The notes beneath the pieces were generated by a model. That model worked only from the letters and a program-made list of their open reading frames with translations, had not been told where the DNA came from and searched no databases. Shown in pieces: positions 26,678 to 36,171 of a stretch of DNA of 64,000 nucleotides. This stretch comes from Streptomyces sp. NBC_00236 (GTDB lineage: Bacteria > Actinomycetota > Actinomycetes > Streptomycetales > Streptomycetaceae). The stretch is from positions 7,130,001-7,194,000 of the forward strand of contig NZ_CP108100.1 in the NCBI RefSeq assembly GCF_036195045.1. The letters are read 5' to 3'. Position 1 is the stretch's first letter. The number at the start of each line of letters is the position of its first letter. Position numbers and translations under genes: made by a program.

Positions 26678-28365
26678 CGGCCGCGGACGCGACCACCGGC
26701 ACGGTCGCCCCCGAACAGCGCGAACGCCAGGGTTCCGGCTCGGTGCTGCGCAGCGGCGCGGTCATGGCCGCCGGTTCCGTCGTCTCGCGGGCGACCGGGT
26801 TCATACGCTCGGCGGTCGTCGTCGCCGCACTCGGCACCGGACTGCGGGCCGACGGTTACACGGTCGCCAACACCGTCCCCAACATCCTCTACATGCTGCT
26901 GATCGGCGGCGCCCTCAACGCCGTCTTCGTCCCCGAACTCGTCCGGGCCGCCCGGGAGCACTCCGACGGCGGGGCCGCCTACACCGACCGCCTGCTCACC
27001 CTCTGCACCGTCGGGCTGCTCGCCCTCACCGCGCTCGCCGTCGTCGGCGCCCCGCTGATCATCTCGGTGTACGCCCCCACGTACGACGGGGACCAGGCCG
27101 AACTCACCATCGCCCTCGCACGCTACTGCCTGCCCCAGATCCTTTTCTACGGGCTCTTCACCCTGCTGGGGCAAGTACTCAACGCCCGCAACCGGTTCGG
27201 GGCCATGATGTGGACCCCCGTCCTCAACAACCTCGTGATCATCGCGGTGTTCGGGCTCTACCTCTGGACCGCGGCGAGCTCGGACGGCGAACTGACCTCC
27301 GCGCAGGCGCAGTGGCTCGGCTGGGGGACCACGGCCGGGATCGCCGTGCAGACCCTCGCGCTGGTGCCCGCCCTGCGCGCCGCGAAGTTCCGCTGGCGGC
27401 CCCGGTTCGACTGGCGCGGCAGCGGACTCACCCGGCCGCTGCGGGCGGCCGGCTGGCTCGTGATGATGGTGCTCACCAATCAGGCCGCCTACTGGGTGGT
27501 GACCCGGCTCTCCACCGCCACCGGCCAGCACGCGGCGGACCAGAACGTCGCGGGCGGTGCCGGCTACACCGCGTACAGCTACGCCTTCCAGCTGTGGGTG
27601 GTGCCGCAGGGCATCGTGACCGTCAGCCTCGTGACCGCGCTGATGCCGCGGATGAGCCGGGCCGCCGCCGACGGCGACCTGGCCGGGGTGCGGCGCGACG
27701 TCTCGTACGCGCTGCGGACCTCCGCCGCCGTCGTGATCCCCGCTGCTGCCGCGCTGCTCGCCCTCGCCCCGTGGGTGATGGGGTCGGTCTTCGGATACGG
27801 ACACACCGGCCCGGCCGACATCACCGTGATGGCCGGCATGATGGCGGCCTTCGCTCCCGGACTCATCGCCTACTCCGGTCAGTACGTGCTCTCCCGGGGC
27901 TTCTACGCGATGAGCGACACCCGCACCCCCTTCCTCCTGAACCTGGTCATCGCCGCGCTCAACGCGGGGCTCTCGATCGCCGCCTATCTCCTGCTGCCCG
28001 CGCGCTGGGCGGTGACGGGAATGGCGGGGGCGTACTCCGTGGCCCTGTTCGCCGGGTTCACCGTCACCGCGTACGTACTGCACCGCAGGGTCGCCGCTTC
28101 CGGTGCGCCGAGGCACTCGCCGCTGCGCTCGCCGGGGGTGGGGGCGCACGCCCGCCTGGTGACCGCGTGCGTGCCCGCGGGACTGCTCGCGTACGGGGCG
28201 GCCCGCGTCGTCGACACGGACGGTGCGGGACTCGGGGACTTCGCCCCGGCAGGGGCCGGGATACTGGTCCTCTTCCTGGTCGTGGCCCTGCTGGCCCGCC
28301 CGCTGCGGCTGACCGAGGTCAGCACCGCGCTGGGCGCCGTACGCGGCCGGCTGCGACGCGGCTGA
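26674..28365 (+). CDS. murJ: MurJ/MviN-type lipid II flippase
   Basis: A 563-residue membrane protein with about 14 helices of the MOP superfamily. The N-terminal signature is VVSRATGFIRSAVVVAALG, then NILYMLLIGGALNAVFVPELVRA, and later PQILFYGLFTLLGQVLNARNRFG. MurJ moves lipid II across the membrane. The start is a GTG overlapping the femX stop, far inside a longer frame. Many actinobacteria encode a large MurJ with a pseudokinase; this shorter form lacks it and may be a second, dedicated flippase. I cannot tell whether it is essential. Confidence 0.88.
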   Translation: MTAADATTGTVAPEQRERQGSGSVLRSGAVMAAGSVVSRATGFIRSAVVVAALGTGLRADGYTVANTVPNILYMLLIGGALNAVFVPELVRAAREHSDGGAAYTDRLLTLCTVGLLALTALAVVGAPLIISVYAPTYDGDQAELTIALARYCLPQILFYGLFTLLGQVLNARNRFGAMMWTPVLNNLVIIAVFGLYLWTAASSDGELTSAQAQWLGWGTTAGIAVQTLALVPALRAAKFRWRPRFDWRGSGLTRPLRAAGWLVMMVLTNQAAYWVVTRLSTATGQHAADQNVAGGAGYTAYSYAFQLWVVPQGIVTVSLVTALMPRMSRAAADGDLAGVRRDVSYALRTSAAVVIPAAAALLALAPWVMGSVFGYGHTGPADITVMAGMMAAFAPGLIAYSGQYVLSRGFYAMSDTRTPFLLNLVIAALNAGLSIAAYLLLPARWAVTGMAGAYSVALFAGFTVTAYVLHRRVAASGAPRHSPLRSPGVGAHARLVTACVPAGLLAYGAARVVDTDGAGLGDFAPAGAGILVLFLVVALLARPLRLTEVSTALGAVRGRLRRG

Positions 28366-28425
28366 GGGACTACCGGTCCGCTCACACTTCCGAATCCACT
28401 CCTTGACCGCTGGGACACTGACGCC

Positions 28426-29109
28426 ATGCCTCGCGTGCTGCTGATCGAAGACGACCCCTCCGTACGGGAAGGGGTCGAACTGGGGCTGCGCAGGCGCGGG
28501 CACGAGATGCGGACCGTCGGCACGGGCGAGGCCGGGCTGGCCGCACTCGACGAGTTCCGGCCCGAACTCGTCCTGCTCGACCTCATGCTGCCCGGGATGA
28601 ACGGCGTCCAGGTCTGCCGACGCATCCGGGAGACCAGCCAGCTGCCCATCATCATGCTCACCGCACGCGGCGACGACTTCGACGTCGTCGTGGGACTGGA
28701 GGCGGGCGCGGACGACTACATCGTCAAGCCCGCCCGCACCGAGGTCATCGAGGCCAGGATCCGCGCGGTGCTGCGGCGGCTCGCCGAACCCTCCGGGCGC
28801 AGCGGCGTCGAGACCCACGGCGCGCTGACGGTCGACCGGGTCGGCCTGACCGTCGCCAAGGCAGGGGACCGGGTGCTCCTCGCCCCGTCCGAACTGAAAC
28901 TGCTGCTGCATCTGTCGGCCGCGCCGGAGCAGGTCTTCAGCCGCCAGCAGCTCCTCGAATACGTGTGGGAGCACAGCTACCACGGCGATGCCCGGCTGGT
29001 GGACGCCTGTGTGCGCAGGCTGCGGCAGAAGATCGAGGACGTGGCGGGAAACCCGCGCTACATCCAGACCGTCCGCGGCTTCGGCTACCGCTTCGGGCCG
29101 CTCGCATGA
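28426..29109 (+). CDS. OmpR-family response regulator
   Basis: A 227-residue regulator. The receiver domain has LIEDDPSVRE, phosphoacceptor Asp52 in LVLLDLMLPGMNG and Lys in DDYIVKPA. The winged-helix output domain ends in QTVRGFGYRFGP. It overlaps the kinase gene by 4 nt and starts 60 bp after murJ, which places it possibly in the same transcription unit as the cell-wall genes. Resemblance to CseB-type envelope-stress regulators is only general. Confidence 0.92.
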   Translation: MPRVLLIEDDPSVREGVELGLRRRGHEMRTVGTGEAGLAALDEFRPELVLLDLMLPGMNGVQVCRRIRETSQLPIIMLTARGDDFDVVVGLEAGADDYIVKPARTEVIEARIRAVLRRLAEPSGRSGVETHGALTVDRVGLTVAKAGDRVLLAPSELKLLLHLSAAPEQVFSRQQLLEYVWEHSYHGDARLVDACVRRLRQKIEDVAGNPRYIQTVRGFGYRFGPLA

Positions 29110-30542
29110 AGCTGCTCTCCGCCGGATTCGGCCTGCGCACGCGCCTGATAGCCGCGTTCCTGTTCGTCGCCGCGGTCAGCGCGGCCACCACCGCGACCCT
29201 GACCTACCGCGAGGCACGCTCGGCGATCCTCCAGCAGGCCCAGGACACCGCCGTCGCCCAGTTCCGCGACCGGGTCAGCGCACGGGGCATCGACCTCCCG
29301 CCGGACCGGCTCGGGCTGCGGGACATGTGCCTCGCCCTGGCCCGCGACGGCAAGGCCCGTACCTGGACCGTCTTCGCCGAGTACGGGGACCTTCAGGTCT
29401 CCTCCTCGGACCGGCCGACCTCGAGCGTGATCACGGCCGCCCTGCGAGCGGCTTCCCAGAAGAACAGCCACGGCTCGTTCCAGCGGGTCGTCAAGGACGG
29501 CGAGCCCTGGCTGACCGTCGGCATGCCGGCGCTCTTCAACCGCGGTGACGGCCGCCAGCCCACCGGACTCGTCCTCTACGTCGTGATGCCCCTGGCCACC
29601 GAGGAGGCGAACATCGCCGCCATGGTCAGCGCGGCCCGTGACGGTGCCCTGCCCGCCCTGCTTATCGCACTGGTCCCCGCCCTGCTCGCCGCGCGCAGCG
29701 TCCTGCGTCCCGTACGTGATCTGCGCCGGGCCGCCGCCGGCATCGGCAGGGGCGAGCTCCACACCCGGATCGCGGTCCGCGGATCCGACGAACTCGCCGG
29801 ACTCGCCCGGACGTTCAACGAGTCCTCGACCAAGCTCGAGGAGTCCGTCGAGGAGCTCCGCCAGGCCGAGGAACGGGCCCGGCGCTTCGCCTCGGACGTC
29901 TCGCACGAGCTGCGCACCCCACTCGCCGGCATGCTCGCCGTGACGGAGGTCCTCGACGAGGACGCCGCCGGGCTGCGCCCCGACACCGCGGCGGCCGTCC
30001 GGCTGATCAGCGCGGAGACCGGAAAGCTCGCCACGCTCGTCGAGGACCTGATGGAGATCTCGCGGTTCGACGCCGGGGCCGTCGATCTCCACAGCGACGA
30101 GGTCGACGTGGCCGAGACCATCCGCAAGACCCTCCAGGCCCGTCACTGGGAGGACCGGGTCCGTACCGAACTCCCTGAAGGCGTACGGGCGGTGCTCGAC
30201 CCGCGCCGCTTCGACGTGGTCGTCGCGAACCTGGTCGGCAACGCCCTCCGGCACGGGGCCGAGCCCGTCACGGTACGGGTGCGGACCGGGCGGTGGGGCG
30301 GGGCGGTCCGGCTGGTGACCGAGGTCGAGGACAGCGGACCGGGCATCGACGCCGCCGTGCTCCCGCACATCTTCGACCGCTTCTACAAGGCAGACGCGGC
30401 CCGTACCCGGTCGACGGGCAGCGGACTGGGCCTGGCGATCACCCGGGAGAACGTCCGGCTGCACGGCGGCACGGTCCGTGCGGCGAACGGGCCCGCAGGA
30501 GGCGCCGTGTTCACCGTCGAGCTGCCGCTGGAGGGCGAATGA
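29106..30542 (+). CDS. sensor histidine kinase
   Basis: A 478-residue kinase with TM1 (about 12-33), an extracellular domain of about 145 residues, TM2 (about 182-200) and HAMP. The H-box is FASDVSHELRTPLAGM and the ATPase domain has EDSGPGID and GSGLGLAI. It pairs with the preceding response regulator. Its stop overlaps the start of a lipoprotein gene, so the three are translationally coupled. The position downstream of femX/murJ suggests an envelope signal, which is inference. Confidence 0.92.
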   Translation: MKLLSAGFGLRTRLIAAFLFVAAVSAATTATLTYREARSAILQQAQDTAVAQFRDRVSARGIDLPPDRLGLRDMCLALARDGKARTWTVFAEYGDLQVSSSDRPTSSVITAALRAASQKNSHGSFQRVVKDGEPWLTVGMPALFNRGDGRQPTGLVLYVVMPLATEEANIAAMVSAARDGALPALLIALVPALLAARSVLRPVRDLRRAAAGIGRGELHTRIAVRGSDELAGLARTFNESSTKLEESVEELRQAEERARRFASDVSHELRTPLAGMLAVTEVLDEDAAGLRPDTAAAVRLISAETGKLATLVEDLMEISRFDAGAVDLHSDEVDVAETIRKTLQARHWEDRVRTELPEGVRAVLDPRRFDVVVANLVGNALRHGAEPVTVRVRTGRWGGAVRLVTEVEDSGPGIDAAVLPHIFDRFYKADAARTRSTGSGLGLAITRENVRLHGGTVRAANGPAGGAVFTVELPLEGE

Positions 30543-31069
30543 GGAGCGGGCGCGTGCTCGGCGCGCTGCTGCCGCTGACGTTGCTGGCGGCGGGCTGCGG
30601 CATCCGGGCCACGGAGGTCGTCGAGGCGGGCGAGCCCGCGACGGTGCAGGTCGCACCGGCCGGGCAACTGGGCACGGTCCTGTACTTCGTTTCCTCGTCG
30701 ACGGCGTCCCGGCTGATGCCGGTCGTGCGGTACGCGGAATTCGCGGAGGGCGGATCCGGGCTGCCTTACGGCGAGAAGCCGCCCGCGGGGGCGGCCAAGG
30801 CTCTCGGTCTGCTCTTCTCGGGCCCTACGGGAGCGGAGCGTGACGCGGGACTCCGTTCCGAACTGCCCGAGGAACGGGTCAAGATCGGGGTCGAGCTGAG
30901 CGCGCAGGGCGTGCGCGTCACCGTGAACACCCGGGTCACCCGGCTCTCGGAATCCGCACGCCAGCAGCTTTTCTGCACCGCGGCCCAGGCCCGGACGGCC
31001 GACCGGGGCGAGGCGGTGACGGTGACAGGCACCGACGGCGTCATCGGACCGGCCCGCTGCTCCGTCTGA
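30539..31069 (+). CDS. GerMN-like lipoprotein linked to two-component system
   Basis: A 176-residue lipoprotein with lipobox LLAAGC. The mature part contains ALGLLFSGPTGAERDAGLRSELP and a following beta-rich stretch ending in an LFCTAAQA helix. These resemble the GerMN module found in actinobacterial envelope lipoproteins such as LpqB. It starts by an ATGA overlap within the kinase stop. Like CseA or LpqB, it may tune the activity of its kinase from outside the membrane. Role inferred from context. Confidence 0.75.
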   Translation: MRSGRVLGALLPLTLLAAGCGIRATEVVEAGEPATVQVAPAGQLGTVLYFVSSSTASRLMPVVRYAEFAEGGSGLPYGEKPPAGAAKALGLLFSGPTGAERDAGLRSELPEERVKIGVELSAQGVRVTVNTRVTRLSESARQQLFCTAAQARTADRGEAVTVTGTDGVIGPARCSV

Positions 31070-31230
31070 CCGCGGCCCGGCCGTAGAGACGGCCGCATTT
31101 TGCCGCACCGTTGTGGACACGACGCGAGACGGCGTGGTGTCCTACGTGCCGAGCAGAGTATTTGCAACGTTGGAATTGGCGGGGGCGGCAGTGCTGCCCC
31201 CGGTCGGCGTGCAGGGGAACGGAGTTGCAA

Positions 31231-34200
31231 GTGATATCCGCATCGATGGGCCGTGGCCGGATTCCACGACGTGCGCGTCGGAGAGTGAGCGTGCTCGCCG
31301 CGCTTGCCGTGGCCGCCTCGACGACCGTGACCGTCGCCGACGTGGCCTCCGCAGGAGAGAGCCACGGTCACAGGATTCCGACCGTCACGTCGGGGCACGC
31401 CCGCTTCGAGATCCTTTCGCCGACGCTCATCCGTACCGAGTACGCGGGCGACGGCACGTTCACCGACGATCCCACCTTCAACGCGATCGGGCGTGAGGGC
31501 TTCACTCCGACCGCCTACACCGCGCGCACGAAGGGCGGCTGGCTGACCCTCTCGACGAGCGCGATGACCCTGCGCTACCGGGTCGGATCGGGTCCTTTCG
31601 ACGCACAGAACTTCTCCCTCCGGCTCAACGGGGGAGCGAAGCCGGTGACGGCCGCTCCCTGGCAGCGGCTCGTGTGCGGGCTGGGCGAGCTGTGCGAGGC
31701 GGAGGATCTCCGTCTCGACGGGCTCGGAACCGCTTCCGACCACCGTGACCACACCGGGCCGGCCTTCGCTGCCGGCTTCGAGGCAACCGGCAGTTCGGTG
31801 TCCGCTGACATCGATGTCAACACCGAGGGGACCTACCGGTTCGCCCTGAAGTACGCCAACTCCCGTGGCGGAGACGGTAAGACCGAGACCCGCACCCTGT
31901 CTCTCTCGGTGGACGGCGGCGCGCAGCAGCGGATCAGCCTGCCGGCCACGGCCGACTGGGACACCTGGGCCAGGGCCACGGCGGACGTGAAGCTCGACAA
32001 GGGCCCGCACACGATCGCGCTGACCCGGACCGCCTCGGATACGGGATCGGTCAACGTCGACAGCGTCGCCGTGCTCCGGCCCGACGACGACTCCTACCCG
32101 TCCGCCGACCGAGCGGCGGTCAGGGACTGCCTCTTCGGGACGAGTTGCGAGGCGGAGGCGACGCGGATCGGCGGAACGGCCACCGGCGCCCTTGACCACC
32201 CGGGGTACGCGGGGAACGGCTTCGTCGCCGAACTCAACAAGGGGTCGAGCCTGACGGCCCACGTCGTCGGGGTGCCCGCCGACGGCACGTACACGCTCCG
32301 GATGCGCTACGCCAACGGGCAGGGCGGCGACGGCCTCCACGAGACGCGCACCGCCACCGTGCGGTCCGCGGCCACGGGGTCGGCCACCACCCTGCGGCTC
32401 CCCGCGACGAAGGACTGGGACGACTGGGAGACGGCCGCTGTCCCCGTCACCCTCAAGGCGGGCGAGAACGACGTCACCCTCGACTGCCCCGACCCGGCCA
32501 GCTGTCACATCAACGCGGACACGCTCTCCCTCGCCGCCCCGGAGGCCGCCGAACCGCAGCCTCACATCGCCCTGGGGGGATACCGTCGCGGCCTGGACGG
32601 TGTGACCGGCGAGGGCGCCGCCCCCGTCACCACACCGGGCCTGCTCAACCGGGACGGTTGGTACCTGCTCGACGACACCCCGTCGGCCCTGTACGACACC
32701 CGGGCGAAGGAAGTACGTCCTCGGCCCGGCCACGCAGGCGCCCCCTACCAGGACGGTTACGTCTTCGGCTTCGGCCACGACTACAAGCAGGGCCTCCAGG
32801 ACCTCGCCACCCTCACCGGCCCACCCGCGCTCCTGCCCACGTGGGCGTACGGCGTCTGGTACTCCGAGTACATCGACCGCACGGCTGCCGACTACCAGGA
32901 CGAGATCCTGCCCGCGTTCCGTGCGGAGGGCGTGCCCCTCGACGTCCTGGTGACCGACACCGACTTCAAGGCCGGTGACACCTGGCGTGGCTGGGAGATC
33001 GACCCGGCCAAGTTCCCCGACCCCAAGGCCTTCTTCGACTGGTCACAGGCTCAGGGGCTGCACAACACCCTCAACGTGCACCCCAGCATCCGGTCGTCCG
33101 ACCCCCAGTTCGCCCAGGCGCAGGCCACCGCCAAGGGCAAGCTGATCGAGGGCGGTTGCGGTGACGGCTGCTACGTCTTCGACTTCGGTGACCCGGACCA
33201 GCTCAAGGCGTACATGGACCTGCACCGGACCATGGACCAGCAGGGCAACGACTTCTGGTGGCTCGACTGGTGCTGCGACGCGTCGCAGTCCTCGCTGAAG
33301 GGCGTGACCCCCGACGCCTGGATCAACCAGAGCTACGCCGACAAGTCCGCCGAGGCCATCGGCCGGGGCTTCGTCCTCTCCCGTGCCTACGGTTCACTTC
33401 AGGCAGGCGGATACAGCGGCCAGCAGGCCCTGCCGACCGGCCCCTGGGCGGACAAGCGCAGCACCGTCCACTTCACCGGCGACACCGCCTCCACCTGGGG
33501 CACCCTCCGACTGGAGGTCGGCTACACCCCGGGTGAGTCCGCGGCGACGGGAATGGCGTCCATCACCCACGACATCGGTGGTCACAACGACACGACGGGC
33601 ATCGACGGTTCGGAGGAGGGCACGCACAAGCTCCCCGACGACCTCTACGCCCGGTGGGTCCAGTTCGGGACCTTCCAGCCCATCGACCGCCTGCACAGCA
33701 ACCACAGCGACCGCCTCCCGTGGCAGTACGGCCCGTCGGCGCGCAAGTCCGCGGATGCCTTCCTCAACCTCCGCGAGAACCTGGTGCCTTACACCTACAC
33801 GCTCGCCGAGGAGGCCAACCGCACCGGCGTCCCGATCGTCCGTCCCACCTACCTGGAGTACCCCGATGAGCCGGCGGCGTACGCGGCGGCCGGCAGCGAG
33901 TACCTCTACGGCTCCGACGTCCTGGTCGCCCCGGTGACCACGCCCGGCGAGTCCGCCACGACGTCGGTGTGGTTCCCGCCGGGGCAGTGGACCGACTACT
34001 TCACCGGAAGGACGTACACCGGCGGCACCACTCAGGACGTCACGACCACCCTCGACACGATGCCCGTCTTCATCAAGTCGGGAGGCATCCTGCCCACCCG
34101 CACCCACGATGTCACCGACAACGACCGCAACCCCCTGACCGACGTCACGCTGGCGATCGCCTCCGGCGCCCCGGGCTCGTACCGTCTGTACGAGGACGAC

Positions 34201-34491
34201 GGCACCACGACGCAGAAGAACCGGAACGCCACGACGACCGTGCGGTACGAGGAGAAGGGCTCGCACCGGACCGTGTCGATCGACGCGGCCAAGGGCAGCT
34301 TCCACGGGCAGGTCAAGAACCGACGGTGGACACTCTCCCTCCTCGGCACCACCCACGCCCCCACCGCGGTCACCGCGCACGGGGTGCGGCTCTCCCCGGA
34401 CGCGTACCACTGGAACCCCGACACCGACGTCCTCACCGTCACGCTCCCGAGCCGGTCCGTGCACACGCCGGTCACGGTGACCGTGCGGTAG
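31231..34491 (+). CDS. secreted GH31 glycosidase with two inserted CBM35-like modules
   Basis: A 1086-residue exoenzyme with an Arg-rich, Tat-like signal ending around ASAG. The GH31 N-terminal beta-sandwich begins at about residue 45. It is interrupted by two CBM35-like modules, each with the same YANxxGGDG and TxDWDxW elements, and resumes at HIALGGYRRGLDG. The GH31 barrel follows, with nucleophile Asp679 (FWWLDWCC) and proton-donor candidate Asp751 (HFTGDTAS), and then C-terminal beta domains. Substrate is probably an alpha-glucoside or alpha-xyloside. I chose the GTG at 31231, with GGAG six bases upstream; the frame opens earlier without support. Confidence 0.88.
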   Translation: MISASMGRGRIPRRARRRVSVLAALAVAASTTVTVADVASAGESHGHRIPTVTSGHARFEILSPTLIRTEYAGDGTFTDDPTFNAIGREGFTPTAYTARTKGGWLTLSTSAMTLRYRVGSGPFDAQNFSLRLNGGAKPVTAAPWQRLVCGLGELCEAEDLRLDGLGTASDHRDHTGPAFAAGFEATGSSVSADIDVNTEGTYRFALKYANSRGGDGKTETRTLSLSVDGGAQQRISLPATADWDTWARATADVKLDKGPHTIALTRTASDTGSVNVDSVAVLRPDDDSYPSADRAAVRDCLFGTSCEAEATRIGGTATGALDHPGYAGNGFVAELNKGSSLTAHVVGVPADGTYTLRMRYANGQGGDGLHETRTATVRSAATGSATTLRLPATKDWDDWETAAVPVTLKAGENDVTLDCPDPASCHINADTLSLAAPEAAEPQPHIALGGYRRGLDGVTGEGAAPVTTPGLLNRDGWYLLDDTPSALYDTRAKEVRPRPGHAGAPYQDGYVFGFGHDYKQGLQDLATLTGPPALLPTWAYGVWYSEYIDRTAADYQDEILPAFRAEGVPLDVLVTDTDFKAGDTWRGWEIDPAKFPDPKAFFDWSQAQGLHNTLNVHPSIRSSDPQFAQAQATAKGKLIEGGCGDGCYVFDFGDPDQLKAYMDLHRTMDQQGNDFWWLDWCCDASQSSLKGVTPDAWINQSYADKSAEAIGRGFVLSRAYGSLQAGGYSGQQALPTGPWADKRSTVHFTGDTASTWGTLRLEVGYTPGESAATGMASITHDIGGHNDTTGIDGSEEGTHKLPDDLYARWVQFGTFQPIDRLHSNHSDRLPWQYGPSARKSADAFLNLRENLVPYTYTLAEEANRTGVPIVRPTYLEYPDEPAAYAAAGSEYLYGSDVLVAPVTTPGESATTSVWFPPGQWTDYFTGRTYTGGTTQDVTTTLDTMPVFIKSGGILPTRTHDVTDNDRNPLTDVTLAIASGAPGSYRLYEDDGTTTQKNRNATTTVRYEEKGSHRTVSIDAAKGSFHGQVKNRRWTLSLLGTTHAPTAVTAHGVRLSPDAYHWNPDTDVLTVTLPSRSVHTPVTVTVR

Positions 34492-34503
34492 TGGGTGCCC
34501 GGC

Positions 34504-34520
34504 CCGCGGAGGCTCCGCGG
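34504..34520. terminator. hairpin after GH31 gene
   Basis: CCGCGGA-GGC-TCCGCGG, a perfect 7-bp stem 12 bp after the stop codon. Confidence 0.5.
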
Positions 34521-34665
34521 AGGGAAGGAAGGCGGGTGTGAACAGAGCGCGGACCGAGCGGGCCTGAGCCGGGCTGCGGCCCGTCGGCCGGCCGGCACCG
34601 TGGGTGCCGACCCGGTCGATGGTCCACAAGGCACGGTGCCTGCCCGCGTACCGGAACCTGAGTGG

Positions 34666-34699
34666 GAAGGTGTCCGCGCCCGTCGGCGCGGACACCTTC
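34666..34699. terminator. strong hairpin, 15-bp stem
   Basis: Arm GAAGGTGTCCGCGCC pairs perfectly with its complement around a CGTC loop. It lies 175 bp after GH31 and 207 bp before the next gene. It is stable enough to be a terminator, but its distance from both genes is unusual. Confidence 0.6.
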
Positions 34700-34905
34700 A
34701 GCCGCTGGGCCTTCTTCGCGCCGCAGCGGCACTCTTCCGACCCCGCCGTGTGCGAGTGGCCGTCTCCGTACCTCGCGTGCCGCATCGTCGACCCGGGCGC
34801 GTGCCCCGTACACACACAAGGCAGGATCAACCCCGGAAGCCGCTGCCGCGAGCCGCCCCGGCCGTCCAGGTCCGGTCCCGCCCCGCTCATGTCCAGGAGA
34901 ACCGC

Positions 34906-36123
34906 ATGCCCCTCGACGTCCCCGCGCTTCGCGCGCAGATTCCGGCGCTGACGGCCGGGTCGGCCCGTTTCGACGCGCCCGGTGGCACCCAGACCCCGCA
35001 GCCGGTGATCGACGCGGTCGTGGAGGCCCTGTCCCGTCCGCTCGCCGTGCGGGGTACGCAGAACGAGGGCGAGCGGAACGCGGAGGCGATCGTGACCGGG
35101 GCGCGGGCGGCGCTCGCGGACCTGGTGGGGGCGGAGCCGCGGGGCATCGTGTTCGGACGCAGTTCCACCCAGCTCACGTACGACCTGGCGCGGACCCTGG
35201 CCAAGGGCTGGGGGCCGGGGGACGAGGTGGTGGTCAGCCGTCTCGACCACGACGCCAACATCCGCCCCTGGGTGCAGGCGGCTGAGGCCGTCGGCGCGAC
35301 GGTCCGGTGGGCCGACTTCGACCCGGACAGCGGGGAGCTGCCGCCCGCCCGGTTCGCCGAGGTACTGTCCGCGCGGACCCGCCTGGTGGCGGTCACCGGC
35401 GCGTCCAACCTCATCGGCACCCGTCCCGACCTGCCCGCGATCGCGGAGCTCGTCCACCGGGCGGGCGCCCTGCTGCACGTGGACGCCGTGCACCTGGCGG
35501 CCCACGGCTCGGTCCGTCTGGACGCGCTCGGCGCAGACTTCCTCGTCTGCTCCCCGTACAAGTTCCTGGGCCCGCACATGGGCGTGCTGGCGAGCCGCCC
35601 CGAACTGCTGGAGACCCTGCGGCCCGACAAGCTGCTGCCGTCGACCGACGCGGTCCCGGAGCGGCTGGAGCTGGGCACTCTGCCGTACGAGTTCCTGGCC
35701 GCGGCCCGGGCCGCGGTGGACTTCCTCGCCTCGCTCGCTCCTGGCGCGGAGGGCACCCGCCGGGAGCGGCTGGCCGCGGCGTTCGAGGAGATCGAGGCCC
35801 ACGAGGACGCCCTGCGGGTCCGTATCGAGAAGGGCCTGTCCGCTCTCGACGGCGTCGTCGTGCACTCGCGCGCGGCCCTGCGCACCCCGACGCTGCTGGT
35901 GACGTTCCCCGGCCGGTCGGCGGCGGATGCCTCGCGGTTCCTGGCGGAGCGCGGGGTCGACGCGCCGGCGGGCTCGTTCTACGCCCTGGAGGCCTCGCGC
36001 CACCTCGGGCTGGGCGACGCGGGAGGGCTGCGGATCGGTCTGGCCCCGTACAACAGCGAGGAGGACGCCGACCGGCTGCTGGAGAGCCTGGCCGCTTACC
36101 TCGCACAGACCCCGCGCGACTGA
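34906..36123 (+). CDS. class V aminotransferase, cysteine desulfurase-like
   Basis: A 405-residue PLP enzyme of fold type I. The motif HVDAVHLAAHGSVRLDALGADFLVCSPYKFLGPHMG contains the Asp that binds the PLP nitrogen and the Schiff-base Lys (SPYKF). FDAPGGTQTPQPV and GRSSTQLTYDLARTLAKGW are typical of the cysteine-desulfurase-like subfamily, which lacks a clear sulfur-acceptor loop Cys, so it may not be an IscS. AGGAG precedes the ATG at 34906. It converges on the gene at 36172 with a shared hairpin between them. Confidence 0.88.
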   Translation: MPLDVPALRAQIPALTAGSARFDAPGGTQTPQPVIDAVVEALSRPLAVRGTQNEGERNAEAIVTGARAALADLVGAEPRGIVFGRSSTQLTYDLARTLAKGWGPGDEVVVSRLDHDANIRPWVQAAEAVGATVRWADFDPDSGELPPARFAEVLSARTRLVAVTGASNLIGTRPDLPAIAELVHRAGALLHVDAVHLAAHGSVRLDALGADFLVCSPYKFLGPHMGVLASRPELLETLRPDKLLPSTDAVPERLELGTLPYEFLAAARAAVDFLASLAPGAEGTRRERLAAAFEEIEAHEDALRVRIEKGLSALDGVVVHSRAALRTPTLLVTFPGRSAADASRFLAERGVDAPAGSFYALEASRHLGLGDAGGLRIGLAPYNSEEDADRLLESLAAYLAQTPRD

Positions 36124-36126
36124 CCC

Positions 36127-36155
36127 GGAGGCCGGGCGGCCTCCGTCCGGCCTCC
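36127..36155. terminator. bidirectional hairpin between convergent genes
   Basis: GGAGGCCGG and CCGGCCTCC form nine perfect pairs around an 11-nt loop, 3 bp after the aminotransferase stop and 16 bp from the end of the leftward gene. Confidence 0.65.
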
Positions 36156-36171
36156 TACGCCTCCGAGGTCC

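Larger units (their letters stand above)
34492..34905. other. intergenic region with two hairpins
   Basis: A 414-bp gap between the GH31 gene and the cysteine-desulfurase-like gene, both rightward. It holds a short hairpin right after GH31 and a very strong one at 34666-34699. No convincing gene is seen. The 200 bp between the second hairpin and the next start (with AGGAG before the ATG) should contain the promoter. Confidence 0.5.

Noticed and set aside
26659..28983. Leftward open frame over the flippase and response regulator
   Set aside because: Antisense to strong coding with GC-skewed composition and no motif.
33394..36003. Long leftward open frame across GH31 and aminotransferase genes
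   Set aside because: Antisense artefact of high GC; no family features, and it spans two well-supported genes.
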